From assembly GCA_004299665.1 (NCBI GenBank), contig SCQZ01000092.1, positions 1-14,682 on the forward strand: a stretch of DNA of 14,682 nt. Direction: 5' to 3'. This DNA comes from Jatrophihabitans sp. (lineage in GTDB: Bacteria > Actinomycetota > Actinomycetes > Mycobacteriales > Jatrophihabitantaceae). The notes under the pieces are model-generated. The model did no database searches, was not told where the DNA came from, and worked only from the letters and a program-made list of their open reading frames with translations. Made by a program: the position numbers and the translations under genes. Each line of letters opens with the position of its first letter. The stretch's first letter is position 1. Shown here piece by piece: positions 1-6,787 of the stretch.

Positions 1-1
1 G

Positions 2-691
2 CGCGCCACGGGGCCGCTGGACCGCACCCGTGACGCGGTCGCGCGGGCGATCCTCGAGCACGGGCCGCAGACGGCGGCGGCGATCGCCGAGCGGCTGGCC
101 CTGTCCCCGGCCGCCATTCGCCGCCACCTGGACGCGCTGGTGGCCGAGGGCCTGCTCGTGGAACGCGAACCGCGCCCCTCCGCCCGGCCCCGGGGCCGGG
201 GTCGTCCGGCGCGCGCCTACGCCATCACCGACGCCGGGCGGGCCGCGTTCCCGCACGCCTACGACGACCTGGCCACCACCGCCCTGCGGTACCTGCGCGA
301 GACCGGTGGCGACGCGGCGGTGCTGACCTTCGCGCAGCACCGTGCCCGCTCGCTGGCCGACCAGGTCGCCGCGCGGGTCGGGCGCCGCGCGGACCCGGCG
401 GGGCGCGCGGCCGAACTGGCCCGGGCCCTCACGGCCCACGGCTACGCGGCGGACACCGAACTCGCCGTGGCCGGCGGCGTGCAGGTCTGCCAGCACCACT
501 GCCCGGTGGCGCACGTCGCCGCCGAGTTCCCCGAGTTGTGCGAGGCCGAGACCCGCGCCTTCGCGCAGTTGCTGGGCACCCATGTCCAGCGACTGGCGAC
601 GATCGCGCACGGCGACGGCGTCTGCACCACCCACGTACCGATCCCCGCCGCGGCGGGACAGTCCGCACCGAACATGGGAGTTCGCCGATGA
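2..691 (+). CDS. sufR: SufR, Fe-S-sensing repressor of the suf operon (5' partial)
   Basis: The reading frame is already open at base 2 and has no credible start in the window, so the N-terminus is missing; 229 residues are visible, and members are usually somewhat longer. The first visible ~75 residues form a winged helix-turn-helix (AAAIAERLALSPAAIRRHL, then a basic wing RPRGRGRPARAYAITDAG). A GTG at 140 would delete this domain and is not the real start. The C-terminal part has four cysteines (codons at 488, 500, 539 and 623) in a CX3CX12CX27C layout, followed by HGDGVCTTHVP. The last three have the spacing of the cluster ligands in actinobacterial SufR. In this family the [4Fe-4S] form represses the suf operon and cluster loss relieves repression. 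It is the first gene of the operon, and its TGA overlaps the sufB ATG (ATGA, 688-691). Its own promoter and operator lie outside the window. Confidence 0.93.
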   Translation, partial: RATGPLDRTRDAVARAILEHGPQTAAAIAERLALSPAAIRRHLDALVAEGLLVEREPRPSARPRGRGRPARAYAITDAGRAAFPHAYDDLATTALRYLRETGGDAAVLTFAQHRARSLADQVAARVGRRADPAGRAAELARALTAHGYAADTELAVAGGVQVCQHHCPVAHVAAEFPELCEAETRAFAQLLGTHVQRLATIAHGDGVCTTHVPIPAAAGQSAPNMGVRR

Positions 692-2118
692 CCACAGCAC
701 AGGAGCGCATCCTCACGCAGGACGAGCAGATCGAGGCGCTGGGCCGGTACGGCTTCGGCTGGGCCGACTCGGACGCGGCGGGTGCCTCGGCCCGGCGGGG
801 GCTGTCCGAGGCTGTGGTGCGCGACATCTCGGCGAAGAAGCACGAGCCGGACTGGATGTTGCAGCGACGCCTCAAGGCGCTGGAGATCTTCCAGAAGAAG
901 CCGATGCCGAACTGGGGCGCCGACCTCTCGGGCATCGACTTCGACAACATCAAGTACTTCGTGCGCTCGACGGAGCGCAAGGCGACGACATGGGACGAGC
1001 TTCCGGACGACATCAAGAACACCTACGACCGCATCGGGATCCCCGAGGCCGAGAAGCAGGCGATGGTCGCGGGCGTGTCGGCGCAGTACGAGTCCGAGGT
1101 CGTCTACAACAAGATCCGCGAGGACCTCGAGGAGCAGGGCGTGATCTTCCTCGACACCGACACCGGGCTGCGCGAGCACGAGGACGTGTTCCGGGAGTAC
1201 TTCGGCGCCTCCATCCCGGCCGGCGACAACAAGTTCGCGGCCCTGAACACGGCCGTCTGGTCCGGGGGCTCGTTCGTCTACGTGCCCAAGGGCATCCACG
1301 TCAAGATCCCGCTGCAGGCGTACTTCCGCATCAACACCGAGAACATGGGCCAGTTCGAGCGGACGCTGATCATCGTCGACGAGGGTGCCTACGTGCACTA
1401 CGTCGAGGGTTGCACGGCGCCGGTGTACTCCTCGGACTCGTTGCACAGCGCCGTCGTCGAGATCTTCGTCAAGAAGGACGCGCGCTGCCGGTACACCACG
1501 ATCCAGAACTGGTCGAACAACGTCTACAACCTGGTCACCAAGCGGGCGAAGGCCGACACCGGCGCCACGATGGAGTGGATCGACGGCAACATCGGTTCGA
1601 AGGTCACGATGAAGTACCCGGCCGTCTGGCTGATGGGCGAGCACGCCAGGGGCGAGGTGCTGTCGGTCGCGTTCGCGGGCGAGGGCCAGCACCAGGACGC
1701 GGGGGCCAAGATGCTGCACCTCGCGCCGAACACCTCCTCGACGATCGTCTCCAAGTCGGTCTCGCGCGGCGGCGGGCGCTCGTCCTACCGGGGGCTGGTG
1801 GAGATCCACAAGGGCGCCCGGCACAGCCGCTCGACGGTCAAGTGCGACGCACTGCTGGTCGACGAGATCAGCCGCTCGGACACCTACCCGTACGTGGACG
1901 TGCGCGAGGACGACGCCGCCATGGGGCACGAGGCGACGGTGTCCAAGGTCAGCGAGAACCAGTTGTTCTACCTGATGAGCCGCGGGCTGTCCGAGGACGA
2001 GGCGATGGCGATGATCGTGCGTGGCTTCGTCGAACCGATCGCACGCGAGCTCCCGATGGAGTACGCGCTGGAGCTGAACCGCCTGATCGAACTGCAGATG
2101 GAAGGGGCCGTGGGATAA
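688..2118 (+). CDS. sufB: SufB, Fe-S cluster assembly scaffold subunit
   Basis: SufB is the scaffold subunit of the cytosolic SufBC2D complex, on which Fe-S clusters are built using sulfur delivered through SufS/SufU and ATP hydrolysis by SufC. The predicted protein has 476 residues, the usual length for intein-free SufB. Many mycobacterial homologues carry an intein; this one is uninterrupted. The ATG at 688 is chosen because it overlaps the sufR stop and has GGGAG at 676-680, 7 bases upstream; the frame is open further upstream but that stretch lies inside sufR. The C-terminal beta-helix core is well conserved. Cys386 (VKCDALLVDE) and His414-Glu415 (GHEATVSK) keep the 28-residue spacing of E. 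coli SufB Cys405 and His433/Glu434, residues implicated in cluster assembly. The C-terminus contains the SufB/SufD hallmark FYLMSRGLSEDEA. Confidence 0.97.
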   Translation: MTTAQERILTQDEQIEALGRYGFGWADSDAAGASARRGLSEAVVRDISAKKHEPDWMLQRRLKALEIFQKKPMPNWGADLSGIDFDNIKYFVRSTERKATTWDELPDDIKNTYDRIGIPEAEKQAMVAGVSAQYESEVVYNKIREDLEEQGVIFLDTDTGLREHEDVFREYFGASIPAGDNKFAALNTAVWSGGSFVYVPKGIHVKIPLQAYFRINTENMGQFERTLIIVDEGAYVHYVEGCTAPVYSSDSLHSAVVEIFVKKDARCRYTTIQNWSNNVYNLVTKRAKADTGATMEWIDGNIGSKVTMKYPAVWLMGEHARGEVLSVAFAGEGQHQDAGAKMLHLAPNTSSTIVSKSVSRGGGRSSYRGLVEIHKGARHSRSTVKCDALLVDEISRSDTYPYVDVREDDAAMGHEATVSKVSENQLFYLMSRGLSEDEAMAMIVRGFVEPIARELPMEYALELNRLIELQMEGAVG

Positions 2119-2128
2119 AGGCCCCCAC
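2104..2128 (+). other. Hairpin spanning the sufB stop codon
   Basis: GGGGCC (2104-2109) can pair with GGCCCC (2120-2125) around a 10-base loop that contains the sufB TAA. An alternative pairing is GTGGG (2110-2114) with CCCAC (2124-2128). There is no T-run after it and the suf operon clearly continues, so it is not an obvious terminator. It lies at the start of the 61-bp sufB-sufD gap, the largest within-operon spacer apart from the sufS-sufU element. A role in mRNA processing or in setting SufB/SufD ratios is inference only. Confidence 0.35.
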
Positions 2129-2179
2129 GACCTTCTCTCGCGAGCGCGAACACCTGCCGGGGACCCCCCAAAGGACGAC

Positions 2180-3331
2180 ATGACTCTGAGCCAACTTGTG
2201 AACGAGCGCGCCACGACCGGGACGCCGCCGAACCGCTTCCGGTCGCGCAACCCCGACGACTTCGCGGTTCCCCGGGGCCGCGAGGAGGAGTGGCGCTTCA
2301 CCCCCGTCCGGCAGGTGCGCGAACTGTTCGAGCCGTTCGCGCCGACCTCGGTCATGGACGGTTCGGTCGACGCCCCGGACGGCGTCACGTGGGCGATCGT
2401 CGCCCCGGACGACGCCCGGGTGGGGCAGGTGCTGCAACCGGGCGACCGGGTCAGCGCGCTGGCGTTCAGCCATGCGCGACAGGCGCTGGTCCTCGAGCTG
2501 ACCGGCACCCCGGAGCGCCCGGTCCTGGTGCACGGCCGGATCACCCCGGGGCTGGCCTACGAGCACATGGTGATCGAGGCCAAGCCCCACGCGCGCGCGA
2601 CCGTGGTGGTCGACTACGCCGGCAGCGCGACGGTCGCCGAGAACGTCGAGATCGTCGTCGGCGCCGGAGCGCACCTGACGGTCGTGAGCCTGCAGCAGTG
2701 GGATGCGGACGCCGTCCACCTGTCCTCGCACGCGATCCGGCTGGGCGCGGACGCGACCGTCAAGCATGTCGTCGTGAACCTGACGGGCAGGCTGGTCCGC
2801 ATCGCGCCGACAGTCGAGTTCGCCGGGCGCGGTGCGCGCGCCGAGATGCTCGGGGTCGGCTTCGCGGGGGACGGCCATCACTTCGAGTCCCGGCTCTACC
2901 TGGACCACGCCGTGCCGCACTGCACCTCGGACGTGCTGTACAAGAACGTGCTGTCGGGCGAGTCGGCCCGCACCGTCTGGATCGGGGACGTGCGCATCCG
3001 CCCCGCGGCGGCCGGGACCAGCACGTACGAGATGAACCGGAACCTGCTGCTCACCGACGGCGCCCGCGCCGACTCGGTGCCGAACCTGGAGATCGAGACC
3101 GGCGACATCATCGGGGCCGGTCACGCCAGTGCCACCGGCCGCTTCGACGACCTGCAGTTGTTCTACCTGCAGTCGCGGGGGATCCCGTTCGAGGAGGCGC
3201 AGCGCCTGGTCGTGCGCGGCTTCCTGGCCGACGTCGTCGACCGGATCGGCGTGCCGGACCTGCAGGAGCGCGTCATGACCGCCATCGAGGCCCGGCTGGG
3301 CTTCACCCCCGAAGTGGAGAACGAGGACTGA
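2180..3331 (+). CDS. sufD: SufD, Fe-S cluster assembly scaffold subunit
   Basis: SufD is a SufB paralogue that pairs with SufB, and the dimer docks two SufC ATPases. It is needed for iron entry and complex stability. The protein has 383 residues, normal for actinobacterial SufD. The N-terminal helical part contains the typical PRGREEEWRFTPV segment (residues 31-43). The beta-helix core includes VPHCTSDVLYKNVLSG (residues 245-260) and GAGHASATGRFDDLQLFYL. His315 in that motif corresponds to the conserved His360 of E. coli SufD. The C-terminus ends in the family's QSRGIPFEEAQRLVVRGFL pattern. The ATG at 2180 is preceded by AAGGA at 2171-2175. This is the first gene after the 61-bp gap behind sufB, and its TGA overlaps the sufC ATG by one base (3331), which suggests translational coupling. 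Confidence 0.96.
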   Translation: MTLSQLVNERATTGTPPNRFRSRNPDDFAVPRGREEEWRFTPVRQVRELFEPFAPTSVMDGSVDAPDGVTWAIVAPDDARVGQVLQPGDRVSALAFSHARQALVLELTGTPERPVLVHGRITPGLAYEHMVIEAKPHARATVVVDYAGSATVAENVEIVVGAGAHLTVVSLQQWDADAVHLSSHAIRLGADATVKHVVVNLTGRLVRIAPTVEFAGRGARAEMLGVGFAGDGHHFESRLYLDHAVPHCTSDVLYKNVLSGESARTVWIGDVRIRPAAAGTSTYEMNRNLLLTDGARADSVPNLEIETGDIIGAGHASATGRFDDLQLFYLQSRGIPFEEAQRLVVRGFLADVVDRIGVPDLQERVMTAIEARLGFTPEVENED

Positions 3332-4146
3332 TGTCAACGCTGGAGATCCGCGACCTGCACGTCACCGTCGGGGAGGGGGAGGAGACGACGGAGATCCTCA
3401 AGGGCGTCGACCTCACGGTGTCCTCGGGCCAGACGCACGCGATCATGGGACCGAACGGCTCGGGCAAGTCCACCCTCGCCTACTCCATCGCCGGCCACCC
3501 GAAGTACACCGTCGTCGGCGGCTCGGTGACGCTCGACGGCGCGGACGTGCTCGCGATGACCGTCGACCAGCGCGCCCGGGCCGGACTGTTCCTGGCGATG
3601 CAGTACCCGGTGGAGGTTCCGGGCGTGTCGGTCTCCAACTTCCTGCGCACCGCGGTCACCGCCGTGCGGGGCGAGGCGCCGAAGGTCCGGCACTGGGTCA
3701 AGGAGGTCAACGAGGCGATGGCCGTCCTCGAGATGGACCGGGCCTTCGCCGAGCGCAGCGTGAACGAGGGGTTCTCCGGCGGCGAGAAGAAGCGCCACGA
3801 GATCCTTCAGCTCGAGCTCCTCAAGCCGCGGATCGCGATCCTGGACGAGACCGACTCCGGGCTGGACGTCGATGCGCTGCGGGTCGTCAGCGAGGGCGTG
3901 AACCGGTACATGAGCACGGCGGCCCTGGACGGTGAGGGTGCGCCCGGGATGCTGCTGATCACCCACTACACCCGCATCCTGCGCTACATCCGCCCGGACT
4001 TCGTGCACGTGTTCTTCGACGGCCGCATCGTCGAGTCCGGCGGGTCGGACCTGGCCGACCGCCTCGAGGCGGAGGGGTACGCGCGCTTCGGCGCCGCAGA
4101 GAGCGCCCACAGCGGCGTGGACGGAGCGCCCGCGCATGCCGTTTGA
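3331..4146 (+). CDS. sufC: SufC, ABC-type ATPase of the SufBCD complex
   Basis: SufC is a cytosolic ABC-type ATPase that powers conformational change of the SufB-SufD scaffold; it is not a transporter. The protein has 271 residues, slightly longer than the ~250 of E. coli SufC because of a C-terminal tail after residue 255. Motifs in order are Walker A GPNGSGKST (40-48), the SufC-specific signature FSGGEKKR (148-155), Walker B IAILDE (168-173), D-loop SGLD (176-179) and the switch histidine His212 in LLITHYTRIL. LDETDSGLD is diagnostic of SufC compared with transporter ATPases. The ATG at 3331 shares one base with the sufD stop. The 3' end overlaps the sufS start by 11 bases (4136-4146), so sufD, sufC and sufS are probably translated in a coupled way. 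Confidence 0.97.
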   Translation: MSTLEIRDLHVTVGEGEETTEILKGVDLTVSSGQTHAIMGPNGSGKSTLAYSIAGHPKYTVVGGSVTLDGADVLAMTVDQRARAGLFLAMQYPVEVPGVSVSNFLRTAVTAVRGEAPKVRHWVKEVNEAMAVLEMDRAFAERSVNEGFSGGEKKRHEILQLELLKPRIAILDETDSGLDVDALRVVSEGVNRYMSTAALDGEGAPGMLLITHYTRILRYIRPDFVHVFFDGRIVESGGSDLADRLEAEGYARFGAAESAHSGVDGAPAHAV

Positions 4147-5401
4147 CGTCGAGGCGGTCCGCAAGGACTTCCCGATCCTCGCGCGCGAGGTGCACGGCGT
4201 GCCGCTCGTGTATCTGGACAGCGCGAACACCTCCCAGAAGCCGCAGGTCGTCCTGGACACGCTCACGGACTTCTACGCCAACCACAACGCGAACGTCGCG
4301 CGGGCGGTGCACACCCTCGGCTCGGAGGCGACGAACGCCTTCGAGGCCGCGCGCGGCAAGCTCGCCGCGTTCGTCAACGCGCCGGACCGCAACGAGATCG
4401 TCTTCACGAAGAACTCCTCCGAGGCGCTGAACCTGGTCGCGTACGCCCTCTCGAACGCCGCCACCACGATCGGGGCGGAGAGGTTCCGGATCGGCCCCGG
4501 CGACGAGATCGTCGTCACCGAGATGGAGCACCACAGCAACCTGGTGCCCTGGCAACTGCTGTGCCAGCGCACCGGGGCGACGTTCCGCTGGCTGCGGATC
4601 GGCGACACCGGTCCCGACGGCGGCCGGCTCGTCGAGGACGAGATCGACACCGTCATCACCGAGCGCACCCGGGTGGTCGCCTTCGTCCACCAGTCGAACG
4701 CGCTGGGGACGATAAACCCGGTGTCGCGGCTGGTGGCCCGGGCGCGCGCGGTCGGCGCGCTGACCGTGGTCGACGCCTCGCAGTCCGCGCCGCACCTGCC
4801 GCTCGACGTGCAGGCGCTCGGGGCCGACTTCGTCGCCTTCACCGGGCACAAGATGTACGGCCCCACCGGGGTCGGGGTGCTGTGGGGGCGCTACGACCTG
4901 CTCGCCGGCCTGCCACCGTTCCTCGGCGGTGGCGAGATGATCGAGACCGTCGACATGACCGGCACGACCTTCGCCGCGCCGCCGCACCGGTTCGAGGCCG
5001 GTACCCCGATGATCGCGCAGGCCGTCGGCCTCGGCGCCGCCGTCGACTACCTGTCCGCGCTGGGCATGGAGAACGTCGCGGCCCACGAGCACGCGTTGCT
5101 GGAGTACGCGTTGCCCCGGCTGGCCGAGGTCGAGGGCCTGCGCATCATCGGCCCCGCCACCGCGGTCGACCGCGGCGCCACCATCTCCTTCACCCTGGCC
5201 GGGGTGCACCCGCACGACGTCGCGCAACTGCTCGATGAGGGCGGTATCGCGGTGCGGGCCGGGCACCACTGCGCGCGGCCGGTGTGCGTGCGGTACGGAA
5301 TACCGGCGACCACCCGGGCGTCGTTCGGCGTGTACACGACGACCGAGGAGATCGACGCCCTGGTGGCGGGCGTGCGCCGGGTGGGGGAGGTTTTTCGATG
5401 A
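4136..5401 (+). CDS. sufS: SufS, PLP-dependent cysteine desulfurase
   Basis: SufS converts L-cysteine to L-alanine and holds the sulfur as an enzyme persulfide, which it passes to SufU. The protein has 421 residues, a usual length. The PLP-binding lysine is Lys239 in FTGHKMYGPTG. His132-His133 (EMEHHSN) and the segment VVDASQSAPH (211-220) line the cofactor pocket. The catalytic cysteine is Cys379 in RAGHHCARP, within the short-loop RxGHHCA motif of group II (SufS/CsdA-type) desulfurases. The ATG at 4136 has GGAG at 4123-4126 and lies inside the end of sufC. The SufU-type sulfur acceptor encoded next is the expected partner. Its TGA (5399-5401) overlaps an ATG at 5398 that opens the small ORF of the inserted element. 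Confidence 0.96.
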   Translation: MPFDVEAVRKDFPILAREVHGVPLVYLDSANTSQKPQVVLDTLTDFYANHNANVARAVHTLGSEATNAFEAARGKLAAFVNAPDRNEIVFTKNSSEALNLVAYALSNAATTIGAERFRIGPGDEIVVTEMEHHSNLVPWQLLCQRTGATFRWLRIGDTGPDGGRLVEDEIDTVITERTRVVAFVHQSNALGTINPVSRLVARARAVGALTVVDASQSAPHLPLDVQALGADFVAFTGHKMYGPTGVGVLWGRYDLLAGLPPFLGGGEMIETVDMTGTTFAAPPHRFEAGTPMIAQAVGLGAAVDYLSALGMENVAAHEHALLEYALPRLAEVEGLRIIGPATAVDRGATISFTLAGVHPHDVAQLLDEGGIAVRAGHHCARPVCVRYGIPATTRASFGVYTTTEEIDALVAGVRRVGEVFR

Positions 5402-5482
5402 GTGAGCGGGAGCGAGCGAATCAGTGTCGCCGCGAGGGTGGAGCCTCGTCGGCGCCCGCAGCGAAGCGAGGGCGGCGATGAG
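5396..5482 (+). repeat. MIRU-like interspersed element inserted at the sufS/sufU junction
   Basis: An 80-bp segment separates sufS from sufU and is bounded by a perfect 7-bp direct repeat CGATGAG (5396-5402 and 5476-5482). Each copy contains an ATGA. Removing one repeat plus the intervening DNA would recreate a simple ATGA stop/start overlap like those at sufR/sufB and sufU/sufT. Inside are purine-rich GAGCGGGAGCGAGCGAA near the left end and GCAGCGAAGCGAGG near the right, plus a hairpin CGCCGCGAGG (5428-5437) with CCTCG-T-CGGCG (5444-5454). The length is 3n+2, which keeps an internal ORF open from end to end. These properties match mycobacterial interspersed repetitive units (the senX3-regX3 type) in site choice, size and coupling. 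That it is repeated elsewhere in this genome is inferred; only one copy is seen here. Confidence 0.65.
5398..5481 (+). CDS. 27-residue ORF carried by the MIRU-like element
   Basis: The ATG at 5398 overlaps the sufS stop (ATGA) and the TGA at 5479-5481 overlaps the sufU start (ATGA), so this small ORF bridges the two genes without a gap. The peptide is short and basic, beginning MSERERANQCRREGG and ending PAAKRGRR, with no recognisable domain. The GGGGAGG of the upstream sufS tail lies about 9 bases before its ATG and could act as a ribosome binding site. In mycobacterial MIRUs the corresponding ORFs are thought to preserve translational coupling between flanking genes rather than make a functional peptide. 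I infer the same here; translation is unproven. Confidence 0.4.
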   Translation: MSERERANQCRREGGASSAPAAKRGRR

Positions 5483-5942
5483 CGTCCCGATGGATTCGAT
5501 CTATCAGCAGATCATCCTCGACCACTACAAGAACCCGCACCACCACGGGCTCATCGAGGAGTTCGACGCCGAGGTGCACCACGTCAACCCGACCTGTGGG
5601 GACGAGGTGACCTTGCGGGTGAGGCTGGCGGACGGCGCGATCGCCGACCTCGGCTGGGACGGCGACGGGTGCTCGATCAGCCAGGCCTCGACGTCGGTGA
5701 TGGCCGACCTCGTGGTGGGCAAGCCGGTCGCCGAGGCGATGGCACTGCAGGAGCGGTTCCTGGAACTGATGCAGTCGCAGGGCAACGCCGAACTGACCGA
5801 GGGCGACGAGGACGTCCTCGAGGACGCGGTGGCGTTCGAGGGAGTGTCGAAATACCCGGCTCGCGTCAAGTGCGCGCTGCTGGGCTGGATGGCCATGAAA
5901 AGTGCCGTGGTCGAGTCCGACCGGCAGGAGGAGACAGCATGA
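5478..5942 (+). CDS. sufU: SufU, zinc-dependent sulfur acceptor for SufS
   Basis: SufU receives persulfide sulfur from SufS and passes it towards the SufBCD scaffold. It is IscU-like in fold but works as a zinc-dependent sulfurtransferase. The protein has 154 residues. The four zinc ligands of the family are present: Cys40 and Asp42 (PTCGDE), Cys65 (DGDGCSIS) and Cys132 (RVKCALLGW). The insertion between the second and third cysteines that separates SufU from IscU is present (about residues 85-125). The ATG at 5478 is preferred because it has GAGGG at 5468-5472 and overlaps the small ORF's stop. ATG 5490 is possible, and an in-frame GTG at 5424 would add residues encoded by the inserted element, which are unlike the family. 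Its TGA overlaps the sufT ATG (5939-5942). Confidence 0.95.
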   Translation: MSVPMDSIYQQIILDHYKNPHHHGLIEEFDAEVHHVNPTCGDEVTLRVRLADGAIADLGWDGDGCSISQASTSVMADLVVGKPVAEAMALQERFLELMQSQGNAELTEGDEDVLEDAVAFEGVSKYPARVKCALLGWMAMKSAVVESDRQEETA

Positions 5943-6283
5943 CTGCAACCACGCTTCCGTCGCGCGACGACATCGACGAGGCCATGCGCGACGTGATCGA
6001 CCCGGAGCTGGGCATCAACGTCGTCGACCTCGGGCTCGTCTACGACGTCAAGGTCGACGAGGTGGACGGCCAGGCCGTGGTCACCTTCGACATGACCCTG
6101 ACCTCGGCCGCCTGCCCGCTGAGCGAGATGATCGAGGAGCAGGCGATGGCGGCGATGACCGGTGGGCCGAAGCCGGTCGCGTCCGACATCAAGATCAACT
6201 GGGTGTGGATCCCGGCCTGGGGCCCCGAGATGATCACCGACGACGGACGCGAGCAGTTGCGCGCGATGGGCTTCAACGTCTGA
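5939..6283 (+). CDS. sufT: SufT, DUF59/MIP18-family Fe-S maturation accessory protein
   Basis: The 114-residue protein is a single DUF59 (MIP18/PaaD-like) domain, the size of stand-alone SufT proteins. Family marks are the DPELGINVVDLGLVYDV segment (residues 21-37), TSAACPLSE with the conserved Cys59, and a C-terminal WVWIPAWGPEMIT. SufT homologues aid maturation of Fe-S proteins under high demand; the exact biochemical step is not settled. The ATG at 5939 overlaps the sufU stop and has a strong ribosome binding site, AGGAGGAG at 5926-5933, 5 bases upstream. This is the last gene of the operon and is convergent with the MarR gene 15 bases further on. The same frame stays open upstream through sufU, but that translation has no family resemblance. 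Confidence 0.94.
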   Translation: MTATTLPSRDDIDEAMRDVIDPELGINVVDLGLVYDVKVDEVDGQAVVTFDMTLTSAACPLSEMIEEQAMAAMTGGPKPVASDIKINWVWIPAWGPEMITDDGREQLRAMGFNV

Positions 6284-6290
6284 GGCCCGC

Positions 6291-6308
6291 CGCCGCCGTC
6301 AGGTGGCG
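6291..6308. terminator. Candidate hairpin at the end of the suf operon
   Basis: CGCCGCC (6291-6297) pairs with GGTGGCG (6302-6308) around a GTCA loop, with one G-U pair on the + transcript. It lies in the 15-bp convergent gap and overlaps the last codons of the MarR gene. There is no T-run, which is common for actinobacterial terminators, so the support is modest. Confidence 0.35.
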
Positions 6309-6718
6309 CGCAGGTCCGTCAGCAGTGCCTCGAACAGCGGCGTGAGGCGCGAGAGCTCCTCCAGGTGGGCCGCGGACAGCGCCGCGAGCCGCCGGGCGCC
6401 GACGACCGTCAGGCGCAGCCGGACGATGCGGTGATCGCTGGCGTCACGCACGCGTTCGAGCAGTCCCGCCTCCGCGGTGCGGTCGACGAGCCCCACGGCG
6501 GTGTTGTGTTTGACCATGAGGTACTCCGCGACCTCGCCGATCGTCGGGCCCGCGGCGTCGTCGTGCCCGCGGACGGCCAGCATCAGCTGGTGCTGGCTGG
6601 CCGTCAGCCCCTCGTCGGCCGCCTGGGCGGCGCTCCAGTGCTCGAACCGCCGCAGCCTGCTGCGGACGGCGAGCAGGCGTGCGTAGTCGCGGTCGCTGAA
6701 CGTGCGTGCCGGAGACAT
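6299..6718 (-). CDS. MarR-family transcriptional regulator
   Basis: The 139-residue protein has the length and layout of a MarR winged-helix dimeric regulator. N-terminal helices carry FEHWSAAQAADEGLTASQHQ (residues 25-44). The helix-turn-helix is at about residues 57-90 (TIGEVAEYLMVKHNTAVGLV), followed by the wing DASDHRIVRLRLT (93-104) with the family's D-x-R pattern (Asp95, Arg97). C-terminal helices complete the dimer interface. The ATG (complement of 6716-6718) has GGGAG at 6729-6733. The gene is divergent from the ClC gene with 68 bp between the starts, so autoregulation and control of the ClC gene are the simplest inference. I see no cysteine and cannot guess the ligand. It is convergent with sufT and unlikely to be part of the SUF system. 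Confidence 0.9.
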   Translation of the reverse strand: MSPARTFSDRDYARLLAVRSRLRRFEHWSAAQAADEGLTASQHQLMLAVRGHDDAAGPTIGEVAEYLMVKHNTAVGLVDRTAEAGLLERVRDASDHRIVRLRLTVVGARRLAALSAAHLEELSRLTPLFEALLTDLRAT

Positions 6719-6735
6719 CGATCGGACACTCCCTG

Positions 6736-6787
6736 CTGGACGGCGTACGGATTCAGGCTAATCTAAAACGTCGTGAGGCGATACAAA
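6736..6787. promoter_or_regulatory. Divergent MarR/ClC promoter region
   Basis: The short intergenic region contains an AT-rich patch (6750-6788) in otherwise GC-rich DNA. On the + strand, CTGGAC (6736-6741), a 17-base spacer and TAATCT (6759-6764) form a candidate promoter for the ClC gene, whose ribosome binding site is GAGG at 6775-6778. On the - strand, TAGATT (complement of 6760-6765) is a candidate -10 for the MarR gene with a weak TTTGTA -35. The two -10 elements overlap. GATT-CAGGCT-AATC (6750-6763) is a short inverted repeat over them and is a candidate operator. All assignments come from pattern matching only. Confidence 0.4.

Noticed and set aside
140..691. sufR starting at GTG 140
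   Set aside because: This would remove most of the helix-turn-helix. The frame is open and family-like back to base 2, so the gene is cut by the window edge.
688..2118. Intein in SufB
   Set aside because: Mycobacterial SufB often has one, but the core from VKCDALL to GHEAT is continuous and the protein is of intein-free length.
442..2544. Long minus-strand open frame across the sufR-sufD region, and similar long antisense frames elsewhere
   Set aside because: Antisense frames stay open by chance at this GC content. They are low in complexity and overlap clearly conserved genes on the + strand.
5424..5477. N-terminally extended SufU starting at GTG 5424
   Set aside because: The added residues come from the inserted element and do not resemble SufU N-termini. 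ATG 5478 has a good ribosome binding site and the expected ATGA overlap.
5402..5938. Long open frame upstream of sufT, starting at GTG 5402 and covering the whole of sufU
   Set aside because: Its translation is arginine/glycine-rich out-of-frame sequence with no family resemblance. sufU in the other frame has intact zinc ligands, and sufT has its own start and strong ribosome binding site.
6748..6767. Iron-regulator (IdeR/DtxR) box upstream of the ClC gene
   Set aside because: AGGCTAATCTAA resembles the right part of the IdeR consensus (11 of 12 by eye), but the left half-site hardly matches. A half-site over an AT-rich -10 is easily chance.
6706..6786. GTG start at 6706 for the ClC gene
   Set aside because: It would overlap the 5' end of the divergent MarR gene and place the promoter patch inside coding sequence. 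ATG 6787 has a properly spaced GAGG.
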